Shown in pieces: positions 34,449-42,965 of a stretch of DNA of 64,000 nucleotides. Within the stretch, counting starts at the first letter, position 1. The number at the start of each line of letters is the position of its first letter. The position numbers were made by a program, and so were the translations under genes. Below the pieces are notes generated by a model. The model made no database searches and was not told the DNA's origin. It saw only the letters and a list, made by a program, of their open reading frames with translations. This stretch comes from Myxococcales bacterium 68-20. GTDB lineage: Bacteria; Myxococcota_A; Polyangia; Polyangiales; Polyangiaceae. The stretch is taken from positions 83,223 through 147,222 of the forward strand of contig MKVQ01000015.1 in assembly GCA_001899635.1 (NCBI GenBank). The letters are read 5' to 3'.

Positions 34449-34568
34449 CGATCTTCGGCCGCCGCGCGGGGCCGGTTCCGGCCTTTTACCGCCTCGGTCC
34501 GCGATCGGAAGGCCGCGCCCGCCGGTTCTCGTTGGCAGCCGCTGCCCGCAAAGCTAGAAGCTCCGCCC

Positions 34569-35042
34569 GTGGGGCAGGACTCCTCAGGCAACCCCAAACG
34601 ACGAGCGCGGAAGGCCGTCTGCGCGCTCGATCTGGGCGCGGTACGCGTCGGCGTCGCCGTCACGGACGAGCTCGGCATGATGGCCCACCCTCGCGGCGCC
34701 CTCGCGGCCAAGCCGCGCCCGGCGCTCCTCGCCGCCTTGAAGGCGCTCGTCGACGAGGAGAACATCGGCCGGATCATCGTGGGCTTCCCGCTCGACATGC
34801 GGGGGACCGAGGGCGAGGCGGCGAGGCGTGCGCGCGACACCGCGCAGGCGATCGCCGACGCGACGTCCTGCGAGGTCGAGCTCTTCGACGAGCGACTCAC
34901 CACGGTGCAGGCGCAGCGCGCGCTCACCGACAGCGGCCTCAAGGGCAAGAAGGCGCGGGCGCGCATCGACGAGGCCGCAGCGGTGGCGATCCTCCAGGCG
35001 TGGCTCGACGCGCGCGCGATGCGCGGTGGTTCGGTCCGATGA
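34569..35042 (+). CDS. ruvX: RuvX/YqgF family RNase H-fold nuclease
   Basis: 157 residues from a GTG at 34569 that gives a 17-residue leader before the RNase H-like core: ALDLGAVRVGVAVTDELG (first Asp), RIIVGFPLDMRGTEG, and LFDERLTTVQAQ. Family members resolve Holliday junctions or process 16S pre-rRNA 5' ends, both cytoplasmic. The order ruvX-mltG with a four-base overlap (ATGA) is conserved in many bacteria and supports the call. Confidence 0.93.
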   Translation: MGQDSSGNPKRRARKAVCALDLGAVRVGVAVTDELGMMAHPRGALAAKPRPALLAALKALVDEENIGRIIVGFPLDMRGTEGEAARRARDTAQAIADATSCEVELFDERLTTVQAQRALTDSGLKGKKARARIDEAAAVAILQAWLDARAMRGGSVR

Positions 35043-36286
35043 GCCGCACGCCGCGCTCCGAGACGGCTGCGAGGAAGGCGCCGTCTCAGCGCGTGCCGCG
35101 CGCGAGCGACGCCGGCGACGTGCCGAGCTCGCGCGACTCGAGCTCCGGCGGCAAGGGCGAGCGGCGCGTCCGCCGCAAGCGCGTCCAAAGGCCGGCGAGC
35201 CCGGAAGGGAAGGGCAGCACTCTTCTCTGGCTCGCCATCTTTGCGGTCGGCGCAGCGATCGCCGCGTTCACGACGTACCTGCTCGTCATCTATCCGTCCG
35301 GCGCCGGGCCGGGCTCGGGTAAGGACGTCGAGGTCGTGATCGACCGTGACGAGAGCACCTCGTCGGTCGTCGACAAGCTCGAGCGCGCCGGCCTGGTGCG
35401 CTCGCCCTGGGTGTTCTCGCTCTATACGCGCTTCGTCGGCCTGGCGGCGTCCCCGGGCGTCCACCTGCTCACCGACGACGCGAGCCCGAACGAGCTCGTC
35501 CGCCGTCTCGAGCGCGAGGGGAATGCCACGCGCGCCAAGGTGACGATCCCGGAAGGATGGAACCGCTTCGACATCGCCAAGCGCCTCCAGACGCTGCATG
35601 TCTCGTGGAGCCAGGGTTTCCTCGACGCGACCGCCAACACGGACCTGCTCCGCGAGATTGGCATCGACGGCGACAGCGCGGAGGGCTTCCTCTTTCCCGC
35701 GACCTACGACTTCCCGCTCGACAGCGATCCGAAGGACGTCGTCCGGCGGCTCGTCTCCGAGTTCGACCGCCGCTTCATCCAGCTCGAGCAGAACCACCGC
35801 CTCGGACGCGCGCAGCTCGAGGGCACGCTCGGCTGGGGACGCCGCGAGATCGTCATCCTCGCGTCGCTGGTCGAGAAGGAGGCCGCCGTCGACGAGGAGC
35901 GCGCGATCATCGCGAGCGTCTTCTTGAACCGCCTCCGCGATCCCAGCTTCAAGCGGAAGGTCCTCCAGTGCGATCCGACGTCGGCCTACGGCTGCCTCGT
36001 GCTTCGGGATCGTGCGCCGGGCTGCGCGGGCTTCACGGGCAAGCCGACCCACGCGACCAACGTCGACCCGCTCAACACGTATTCGACGTACGTACACGAA
36101 GGGCTGCCGCCCGGGCCGATCGGCAACCCGGGGATGAAGTCGCTCCAGGCCGTCCTCGCGCCGGCGAGCACGAAGTACCTCTACTTCGTCGTTCGCGGAG
36201 ATCGTCGCCATGCCTTCAGCGAGACGCTCGAGGAGCACAACACCGCGGTGAAGGACTTCCGGGAGCGGACCTCCCGCGAGCGCTGA
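35039..36286 (+). CDS. mltG: Endolytic peptidoglycan transglycosylase MltG
   Basis: 415 residues. An Arg/Ser-rich cytoplasmic tail of about 60 residues precedes one membrane segment (LLWLAIFAVGAAIAAFTTYLL), then a LysM-like and YceG domain in the periplasm. The YceG core is seen in TIPEGWNRFDIAKRLQ, AEGFLFPATYDF, the catalytic Glu segment ILASLVEKEAAVDEER and LPPGPIGNPGMKSLQAVL. MltG cuts nascent glycan strands near the divisome and sets strand length. The insert YGCLVLRDRAPGCAG adds two Cys, possibly a disulfide. Coupled to ruvX by ATGA. Confidence 0.95.
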   Translation: MSRTPRSETAARKAPSQRVPRASDAGDVPSSRDSSSGGKGERRVRRKRVQRPASPEGKGSTLLWLAIFAVGAAIAAFTTYLLVIYPSGAGPGSGKDVEVVIDRDESTSSVVDKLERAGLVRSPWVFSLYTRFVGLAASPGVHLLTDDASPNELVRRLEREGNATRAKVTIPEGWNRFDIAKRLQTLHVSWSQGFLDATANTDLLREIGIDGDSAEGFLFPATYDFPLDSDPKDVVRRLVSEFDRRFIQLEQNHRLGRAQLEGTLGWGRREIVILASLVEKEAAVDEERAIIASVFLNRLRDPSFKRKVLQCDPTSAYGCLVLRDRAPGCAGFTGKPTHATNVDPLNTYSTYVHEGLPPGPIGNPGMKSLQAVLAPASTKYLYFVVRGDRRHAFSETLEEHNTAVKDFRERTSRER

Positions 36287-36364
36287 CCGAGGGCGCGCGT
36301 CGCGCGGGCGGCGTGGACACCGTGCCTGCGGCGCTTCGATCCTTCGGCGTCGTGGCGACCAGGC

Positions 36365-37282
36365 TCAGCGAACGAAGATGGCGAAGGATGATCCTTCGCC
36401 GTGCGGGCCGCTCCACGTCGTCGCGGTCGCTCCGGCGGCATAGAAGATCCGCACCCTGTCGGCCGGGAGCTCGTAACCGCACGCCGGCTGGGGATCGAGG
36501 AGGCCCCTCGAGCCACGCAGCAAGAGCCACCCCGTGTCGGTCTCGCACGTCTGGTAGCCGCGACCGATGAAGAAGCGTCGCTTGTTGCCGGGGTCGCCGG
36601 ACGCCGAGAAGAACGTCGGCGTTCCCACGTCCGTCCACGGGCTCGAGATGAGACGACTCGCTGCGAAGAAGGTCGTGGGCGTACTCTCGCTCCCGCTGAA
36701 CTCGAGCGCGACCTTCTGCACCTTTCCGGCGTCGTAGACGTGCGCCCGGACCTTCTCCGGCGCGAGTCCGTTGCCCCAGCGCGCGACGAGCCGACTGACG
36801 TAGTGGTCGCTCGTGACGAACGGCGTGATCTGGGCGGCGACGCCGTCGTTCCGTGGCGCACCGGTGAGGATCGTGAACGGATCGCCGCTGACGCCGGCGC
36901 TGATGCGCATGAGCAGCGTGAAGCCGCCGCCGTCGGTCTCCATGTCGCAATAGACCTGTTGCTCGCCGGTCGTCGCGTCGGCGATCGTGCGCAGGCCGCT
37001 CGGCGAGGCATCGACCGCTCGCCACTCGGCGCATGACGCCGGCCGCACGCACGCCCCTGCCTTGCAGACGAAGCCGGCTTCGCAGGCGGGTTCGCACGGA
37101 TCGGTTGCAGCGTCCGCCCCGGCGTCCGGCGTGGCCTCCGGGATCCCGGCGTCGGTCGCGGAGGAGCCTGCGTCGACTTCGCGTCGCGGCGGGGCGTCAT
37201 CGGCCCGCCCGTCGTCCGCACCGTACGGGGACGAGCAGCCGGAGAGCAGCAGGACGACCAGGATGGAGCGTTGTCGAATCAC
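36365..37282 (-). CDS. Lipoprotein with fibrinogen-like domain
   Basis: 305 residues. Signal peptide and lipobox LLSGC (Cys16), a linker rich in Asp, Ala and Gly (to about 62), a small Cys motif (CEPACEAGFVCKAGACV), and from about 80 a domain with VYCDMETDGGGFTLLMRI, the opening of fibrinogen C-terminal/collagen C-propeptide-like modules. It ends with aromatic/Gly strands (RVRIFYAAGATATTWSG, FAIFVR). Such lectin-like lipoproteins are common in Polyangia and may bind glycans or Ca2+ at the cell surface. Convergent with mltG and divergent from the next gene. Ligand unknown. Confidence 0.82.
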   Translation of the reverse strand: MIRQRSILVVLLLSGCSSPYGADDGRADDAPPRREVDAGSSATDAGIPEATPDAGADAATDPCEPACEAGFVCKAGACVRPASCAEWRAVDASPSGLRTIADATTGEQQVYCDMETDGGGFTLLMRISAGVSGDPFTILTGAPRNDGVAAQITPFVTSDHYVSRLVARWGNGLAPEKVRAHVYDAGKVQKVALEFSGSESTPTTFFAASRLISSPWTDVGTPTFFSASGDPGNKRRFFIGRGYQTCETDTGWLLLRGSRGLLDPQPACGYELPADRVRIFYAAGATATTWSGPHGEGSSFAIFVR

Positions 37283-37547
37283 GTGTGCCCCCGCCAGTCG
37301 AGCTTACCAGGGAAAGGGACACGCGTTGAACGCGCGTCCAGGCGGCTGCATCGAGAGGCTCCGGCGCCCGTCCAACGCGTCGTTGGAGGCCCGGCTGCGC
37401 AAGACCAAACCGCATTGAACCGCCCCCGGTCGAGCGATACGCTCGATGGGACCCGCTGGGTCCGTGTAGCGCGCAGCATGCCTTTCCGGCGGCGATCAGG
37501 CCGCGTCGCGAGAGTCGTTTCGTCTCCGTTTCACGAAGGAGCTCACC

Positions 37548-38084
37548 ATGAACCGCTTCCGCTTCCTGTTCGCGATCGTCCTCGGACTCTTCGTCACGTT
37601 CGCCACGGGCGCCTTCGCCCAGGCGGGCATGATCCACACCGGCGACTCCGTTCGCGTGAAGTCGGTCGGCCCCTTCACGGCGAAGGTCTACGCGATCCGC
37701 CACGACATGAAGGAGCGGCCGGCGCAGAAGTCGAAGCAGGCCGTCATCGACGCGGACGTCGACAAGAAGTTCACGTGGACGATGCTCCGCGACGTCGACA
37801 GCCCCAAGATCCAGAAGGCGCTCAGGGACGCGTTCGGGCAGAACGGCTTCGGCGACCAGGCGCGCATCGGTCAGTTCGTCGGCGCCTTCAACAAGGAGGA
37901 GGTGAAGGAGAAGTCGGCGGTCGTGATCACCTACAACGCCGGCGCCAAGGCCACGACGATCTGGGTGCAGAACGGCGGCAGCGTGACGATCGCCGGGCAG
38001 GACTTCATGAAGGCGGTCTGGAGCATCTGGTTCGGCAAAATCGATCAGCCCGCGATGGGCGATCAGCTGATCGCGAAGCTCTGA
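37548..38084 (+). CDS. Secreted chalcone isomerase-like protein
   Basis: 178 residues with a signal peptide cut near GAFAQA. The mature part matches the bacterial chalcone isomerase-like domain: VKSVGPFTAKVYAIRHDM, FTWTMLRDVDSPKIQKALRDAF, then FNKEEVKEKSAVVITY and MKAVWSIWFGK. The family usually acts in the periplasm; catalysis has not been shown for most members and fatty-acid binding is suspected. It has an excellent aaggag six bases before ATG. Preceded by 265 bases with no other feature. A tetranucleotide repeat follows the stop. Confidence 0.85.
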   Translation: MNRFRFLFAIVLGLFVTFATGAFAQAGMIHTGDSVRVKSVGPFTAKVYAIRHDMKERPAQKSKQAVIDADVDKKFTWTMLRDVDSPKIQKALRDAFGQNGFGDQARIGQFVGAFNKEEVKEKSAVVITYNAGAKATTIWVQNGGSVTIAGQDFMKAVWSIWFGKIDQPAMGDQLIAKL

Positions 38085-38150
38085 GGCACACGACTCCCGC
38101 GCACGCTCGACAGACCGACAGACAGACAGACAGACAGACAGCGTGCCTCA
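38082..38150. repeat. Tetranucleotide (GACA)n tract inside an inverted repeat
   Basis: A run of CAGA/GACA units, about 7-8 copies with one interruption, occupies roughly 38108-38140. It is flanked by inverted repeats: TGAGGCAC (38082-38089, overlapping the stop of the chalcone isomerase-like gene) with GTGCCTCA (38143-38150), and GCACGCT with AGCGTGC just inside. It could be a terminator whose loop is a microsatellite. Unusual composition for this window. Confidence 0.6.
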
Positions 38151-38281
38151 TCCGAACGGCTCTCCGCGCTTGCTCCCGCTCCCGCGCGCCGTTTCTCGTT
38201 GGTGACGCGTCCACGCTTGGTCCTCTATAAGACTCTGCCCTGGAAGCCCTCACCCGGCCTGAGGGAGAAAGCAGAGACTCG

Positions 38282-39355
38282 ATGCCCCACGTGCTTGCAG
38301 GCGACATCGGAGGTACGCACGCGCGCTTCGCGGTGTTCGACGTCTCGAATGGCCCGCGCCTCGTCCACTCCGACGTGCTCGACAGCCGTTCGTTCAAGAC
38401 GTTCGAACGAGCGCTCGGGGAGTTCCTGAACGTCTCGTTGAAGGGGGCCCTGCCGGGTAAGGTCCGGCTCGCCGCGGCGACGCTCGGGGTCGCCGGGCCC
38501 GTCGTCGGCCAGCGGGTGAAGACGACGAACCTCCCGTGGGTCATCGATGCACGAGCCGTGGCACGTGCGGTGTCGATCCCGACGGTGACGCTCTTCAACG
38601 ACCTCGTCGCGATGGGGCTCGGCGCGGTCGCTTCGCCTCCGAGCAAGCTCGCCGTCATCCACAAGGGACGGCCGAAGAACACGGGAGGCACCCTCGCCAT
38701 CATCGCGGCGGGGACCGGTCTCGGTGAAGCCTCGTTCGTGTGGGACGGCGAGCAGCACGTCGCGTGCGCGACGGAGGGCGGGCACGTCGACTTCGCTCCC
38801 AGGAACGCGGTCGAGGACCAGCTCCTCGCGTCGCTCCGCGCCGAGCACGGGCGCGTCAGCTACGAGCGCATCGCGTCGGCGTCGACGATCTCGATGGTCT
38901 ATCGGTTCTTCGTGCGCGAACAGCGCGTGAAGGAGACGAAGGCGAGCGCCGCCTACGTCGAGCAGGCGGAGGATCCGAACGCCGCCGTCGTCGACCTCGC
39001 CGAGAGCGGACGCAGCGAGGCTGCGATGCGCGCCATCGAGCTCTGGTCGAGCGTCTACGGCTCCGAGGCCGGCAACCTCGCGCTGAAGTGCCTCTCGACC
39101 GCCGGCGTCTACGTCTGCGGGGGCGTCTCGGCGCGCCTCGCCTCGATCCTGGCGAAGGGACTCCCGGCCAGGAAGAAGAAGGGCCCGAGCCCCTTCGTCG
39201 AGGCGTTCCTCGACAAGGGACGCATGCGTCCTCTGGTCGAGGCGATCCCCGTGGCCATCTGCCTCGAGCCGCGCGCCGGGCTCCTCGGCGCCGCCACCCA
39301 CGCGGCGACCGTCGCCACGGCGAGGGCGCCGAAGAAGGCGCGCGCGACGCGCTGA
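38282..39355 (+). CDS. glk: Glucokinase
   Basis: A 357-residue cytosolic kinase of the bacterial Glk (ROK-related, non-hexokinase) family that makes glucose 6-phosphate. Signs: GDIGGTHARFAVF (phosphate loop), VTLFNDLVAMGLGA, IAAGTGLGEASFVW, EGGHVDFAPRN, GVYVCGGVSARL. The C-terminal 15 residues are a basic tail (ATARAPKKARATR). Its product feeds the reverse-strand zwf-pgl-gnd operon about 10 kb on. Stands alone. Confidence 0.94.
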   Translation: MPHVLAGDIGGTHARFAVFDVSNGPRLVHSDVLDSRSFKTFERALGEFLNVSLKGALPGKVRLAAATLGVAGPVVGQRVKTTNLPWVIDARAVARAVSIPTVTLFNDLVAMGLGAVASPPSKLAVIHKGRPKNTGGTLAIIAAGTGLGEASFVWDGEQHVACATEGGHVDFAPRNAVEDQLLASLRAEHGRVSYERIASASTISMVYRFFVREQRVKETKASAAYVEQAEDPNAAVVDLAESGRSEAAMRAIELWSSVYGSEAGNLALKCLSTAGVYVCGGVSARLASILAKGLPARKKKGPSPFVEAFLDKGRMRPLVEAIPVAICLEPRAGLLGAATHAATVATARAPKKARATR

Positions 39356-39548
39356 CCCCACGTCACCGGGCACCGTCGTCCGGACGGGTGTGAAGCAAGC
39401 TTCACGGAGCCGTCCGGCGATTGTGCTCTCTCGATGCGCGGGCGGTCATGCGCGCCTCGCGAGGACGCGTGCCGTCGAGCTTCACCCGCTCGCGCCGCGC
39501 GCGCTCGGTGGCGTACGGCACGCGCGTTGCTCGGAGCACGATTCCTCG

Positions 39549-40421
39549 ATGCCTCTTCGTGTTGCTACGGCGCTGGTCCTCCTCTTCGCGTTCTTCTCTG
39601 CAGGGTGCTCGACGACCCTGTCGACACTTCAGCCAGCCGAGCCGATGCGGCCCGGTCACGTCCAGGCGCAGGCGGCGCTCAACGTCAACGTGCCGGCCTC
39701 GCGCATCGTCGACGCGGTCGACGTCGTCGCGACGCTCGGCGATCGCTACGTTTCGGATCCGTCCTACAAGCCGACCACCGAGGAGCAGCGCCAGGCCCTC
39801 GCCGCGGGCGTCGGCCTCGGCCTGAGCGCGCCCGGCGTGAACCCGGACTTCATGCTCCGGATGGGGGTGGTGAAGGATCTCGACGTGGGCCTTCGCTGGT
39901 CGGGCCTCGCCGCGCATGCGGACGCCAAGTACCGCTTCCTCTCGTCGAGAGAGCCCTCGGCGGAGGAAGAAGAGGCTGCCCGGGGGCTCGGCAACGGTCC
40001 CGATCGCGGCTTCCAGGGCGCCGTCTCGATCGGCATCTCGAAGGCGCTTTACAGCGGCTTCGTCTTCGATGCGGTCGACTACCTGGAGGTCGGCGACTAC
40101 TCGCGCTGGAACGTCGAGGTGCCGGTCATCTTCGGCTCGCGCCTCTCCGACTTCGGCCACGTCTGGTTCGGCCCGAAGTACGTCTTCTCGACGTATTCGG
40201 TCGACGCGTCGCTGCAGAACATCGGCATCGTCCCTCGATCGAGCGGGACGATCCACCACCTCGGCGCGTTCGGCGGAATCGGCGTCGGCTACAAGGTGGT
40301 GTTCGTCTTCACCGAGCTGACGATCGCGAAGATGCTCGCCGAGCCGGAGATCTTCGGTCAGAAGACGGACCTCGGCGGGATCGTCGTCGTTCCCGCCGGC
40401 GGGTTGATGTTGCGCCTCTGA
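39549..40421 (+). CDS. Outer-membrane lipoprotein, probable beta-rich
   Basis: 290 residues from the ATG that gives a signal peptide MPLRVATALVLLFAFFSAGC (lipidated Cys20). The mature part begins STTLSTLQPAEPMRPGHVQAQAALNV, then many amphipathic beta segments (VVKDLDVGLRWSG, AVSIGISKALYSGF, VEVPVIFGSRL, HVWFGPKYVFSTYS, YKVVFVFTEL). It looks like a small outer-membrane barrel or surface lipoprotein. The DVGLRWS-type repeats are common in Myxococcota. No named family. Ends convergent to mgtE at 21 bases. Confidence 0.72.
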   Translation: MPLRVATALVLLFAFFSAGCSTTLSTLQPAEPMRPGHVQAQAALNVNVPASRIVDAVDVVATLGDRYVSDPSYKPTTEEQRQALAAGVGLGLSAPGVNPDFMLRMGVVKDLDVGLRWSGLAAHADAKYRFLSSREPSAEEEEAARGLGNGPDRGFQGAVSIGISKALYSGFVFDAVDYLEVGDYSRWNVEVPVIFGSRLSDFGHVWFGPKYVFSTYSVDASLQNIGIVPRSSGTIHHLGAFGGIGVGYKVVFVFTELTIAKMLAEPEIFGQKTDLGGIVVVPAGGLMLRL

Positions 40422-40442
40422 CGAGCAGCGGCGCGCGGCGGC

Positions 40443-41756
40443 TCAGAGGAGGCTCCCTCCGAGCACGAGCTCCGCGGCGTTGAAGTAGATGATGAGGCCC
40501 GTGACGTCGACGAGCGTGGCCACGAACGGCGCCGAGGCGCTCGCTGGGTCGAAGCCGAAGCGTCGGATCACGAACGGGAGCATCGACCCGGCGAGCGTGC
40601 CCCACGTGACGACGCCGACGAGGCTCGTCGCGACGGTCGCCGCGACGAGGAGGTAGTGCTCGCCGTAGCTGTGGAAGAGGCCTTGCCACGCGACGACGCG
40701 CACGGCGCCGATGGTCGCGAGGATGATGCCGAGCGCGAGCCCTGCGGTGAGCTCGCGGCGGACGATGCGCCACCAGTCGCCCATCGTGATCTCGCCGAGC
40801 GCCATCGCGCGGATGATGAGGGTCGTCGCCTGGCCGCCGGAGTTGCCGCCGCTCGACATGATGAGCGGCAAGAAGAGCGCGAGGACGACGGCGCGAGCGA
40901 TCCGGTCCTCGTAGTGCGCCATGGCGCTCGCCGTGAGGAGCTCGCCGAGGAAGAGCGCCGAGAGCCAGCCAGCGCGCTTCTTGATCATGTCCACGAGGCG
41001 CGTCTGCATGTACGGCGTCTCGAGGGCCTCCATGCCGCCGAGCTTCTGAATGTCCTCCGTCGCCGCCTCCTGGACGACGTGGACGATGTCGTCGATCGTG
41101 ACGATGCCCTTCATCCGCCCGTCTTCGTCGACGACGGGCAGGGCGTCGAGGTTGTGGCGGGCGATGACGCGGGCGACCTCCTCGTCCTCCATCGTGTCGG
41201 GGACCGAGACGACCTCCGTGCGCATGACCTCGGCGATCGACTTGCCCGGCTGCGCGCTGAAGAGATCGCGGAAGGAGACGACGCCGCAGAGCCGCTGCTC
41301 CCGGTCGAGGACGTATGCGTAGTAGATCGTCTCGAGCTTCTCCTGCGCCTGACGCTGCAGGTAGCGGATGGCCTCACCGACCGACATCTCCGGCCGGAGG
41401 CGTGCGAAGCGCGGGCTCATCAGGCCGCCGGCCGCGTCCTCGGCGTATGCGAGGAGCGCCGTCACCTCGCGCCGCGTCGGCGGGTCGAGCAGCTCGAGCA
41501 GACCTTCGCGCTCGTCGTCGGGCGCGTGCTGCACGACGTCGGCGGTATCGTCGGGGGGCAGGAGCCGGAACCAGAGCCTTCGCTCGCCCCGCGGCAAGGA
41601 GAGGAGGATCTCGACCTGCTCGTGCGCCGAGAGGCCGAGGAAGAAGGTGCCGGACTCCGCGCGCTCGACTTGCTGGAACGCCTCGACGCGCTCGTTGGTC
41701 GACAGGATCGGCCAGATCCCGCGGACGTCGTCCACGGTGAGGGGGGCCTCAGTCAC
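40443..41756 (-). CDS. mgtE: Magnesium transporter MgtE
   Basis: A 437-residue Mg2+ channel/transporter. It has the cytoplasmic N-domain (about 20-125) with ESGTFFLGLSAHEQVEILL and AGGLMSPRF, two CBS domains (about 130-250; VAR motif DALPVVDEDG, GIVTIDDI) and five C-terminal membrane helices, including the selectivity segment MSSGGNSGGQATTLIIRAM. Length is typical. Start is a GTG with ggagg at six bases. Mg2+ binding by the CBS/N region closes the channel. No magnesium riboswitch was recognised upstream. Confidence 0.95.
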   Translation of the reverse strand: MTEAPLTVDDVRGIWPILSTNERVEAFQQVERAESGTFFLGLSAHEQVEILLSLPRGERRLWFRLLPPDDTADVVQHAPDDEREGLLELLDPPTRREVTALLAYAEDAAGGLMSPRFARLRPEMSVGEAIRYLQRQAQEKLETIYYAYVLDREQRLCGVVSFRDLFSAQPGKSIAEVMRTEVVSVPDTMEDEEVARVIARHNLDALPVVDEDGRMKGIVTIDDIVHVVQEAATEDIQKLGGMEALETPYMQTRLVDMIKKRAGWLSALFLGELLTASAMAHYEDRIARAVVLALFLPLIMSSGGNSGGQATTLIIRAMALGEITMGDWWRIVRRELTAGLALGIILATIGAVRVVAWQGLFHSYGEHYLLVAATVATSLVGVVTWGTLAGSMLPFVIRRFGFDPASASAPFVATLVDVTGLIIYFNAAELVLGGSLL

Positions 41757-42121
41757 GGCGCACCTCCGTCGAGCGAAGAAGCGATCCGACGAAGGGCTGA
41801 AGCGCGCAGCGGGGCGCGGTACGAAGAAGATGCATGGCCACTCCTCGGCGAGACGAGGCGCGGCATGCGACTCGGACGCCTACGGCAAAAGAAGGGGACT
41901 GCTACTAGGGCCGTCGCTCACGAAAGGTTCCTCTTCCCCGAGAAGCTCGGGTGGCTGTCTCATAGTCATTCACGCCCGAGCCTTCAAGCACGACGAGCCA
42001 TCACGACGCATCAAGCGGCATGTCCTGTCCGTGCTCGGTCCGCTCGGCGTCGGGCGTGTGACGTTCCGAAGGCGGAGCGATCGGTTTGGTCGAGCTCGTG
42101 ATCGAGCCCGCGCTCGTGCGC
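41757..42121. other. Intergenic region between mgtE and GST genes
   Basis: A 365-base stretch separating two reverse-strand genes. It contains the mgtE ribosome binding site and presumably its promoter, with relatively A-rich patches (aaaagaagggg near 41888). I find no convincing coding frame, tRNA or long stem. M-box leader elements could not be matched. Confidence 0.4.
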
Positions 42122-42817
42122 TCAGTGTGTGCGAGCGCGCTGGCCGAAGAGGTGCTTCCGCGCCTCGTCGTCGTCCTGCAGCGACGTCGTCGGGAGATCT
42201 TTGCCCGCGTCGATCCCGCGCGCGACGGCAGGGCGCGCCGCCATCCGGGCGAGCCAGGCGCTCGCGCGTGGGAACTCCGCGACGTCGATCCCGAAGCGCT
42301 CGTGATTCCGCAGCCACGGATAAATCGCCATGTCCGCGATCGAATACTCATCCGCGACGTAGTCACGCCCCTCGAGCCGCCCGTCGAGGACGCCGAAGAG
42401 CCGGTGAACCTCGTTCGAGTAGCGCTCGATCGCGTAGGGGATCTTATCCTTCGCGTAGATCTTGAAGTGCCCGAGCTGGCCACACGCGGGGCCGAGGTTC
42501 GCGATCTGCCACGCGAGCCACTCGAGGACGGTCTTCTTGCCGCGGACGTCGCTCGGCATGAAGCGCCCGGTCTTCTCGGCGAGGTACTGGAGGATGGCGG
42601 CCGACTCGAAGACGGCGATCGGCTCGCCGCCGTCCACCGGGGCGTGGTCGACGATCGCGGGCATGCGGTTGTTCGGGCTGAGCTTGAGGAACTCCGGCTT
42701 GAACTGATCACCGCGACCGATGTTCACCGGGACGACGCGGTACGGCAGCCCCGTTTCCTCGAGGAAAATGGTGATCTTTTGGCCGTTGGGCGTGGGCCAG
42801 AAGTGAACGTCGATCAT
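42122..42817 (-). CDS. Glutathione S-transferase (YfcG/YghU-like)
   Basis: About 231 residues from MIDVHFWPTPNGQK; a GTG 24 bases upstream would give 239. N-terminal thioredoxin fold (1-90) with PTPNGQKITIFLEE, VPVNIGRGDQFKPEFLKLSPNNRMPAIVD and ESAAILQYLA, the glutathione-binding pattern of Nu-class enzymes such as YfcG, and the SIADMAIYPWL signature in the helical domain. It likely reduces disulfides or conjugates electrophiles with glutathione. It is divergent from transketolase by about 150 bases. No operon partner. Confidence 0.9.
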   Translation of the reverse strand: MIDVHFWPTPNGQKITIFLEETGLPYRVVPVNIGRGDQFKPEFLKLSPNNRMPAIVDHAPVDGGEPIAVFESAAILQYLAEKTGRFMPSDVRGKKTVLEWLAWQIANLGPACGQLGHFKIYAKDKIPYAIERYSNEVHRLFGVLDGRLEGRDYVADEYSIADMAIYPWLRNHERFGIDVAEFPRASAWLARMAARPAVARGIDAGKDLPTTSLQDDDEARKHLFGQRARTH

Positions 42818-42965
42818 GTCGCCTTGGATGCCGCGCAGCACTGCGCGTTGTGCGCCAGCGCTGTAGACGTCCGTTTCTGCCGTGGTATGGGTGCGCCGCC
42901 CGGCTCGCCTCGGTCACGAGAAGTGAAGGACCGAAAGGCCCAAGCCGGACGGAGGAGACGACGAG

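Noticed and set aside
41757-42000. Magnesium (M-box) riboswitch before mgtE
   Set aside because: I could not match the conserved M-box core on the reverse strand; no regular multi-helix layout was seen by eye.
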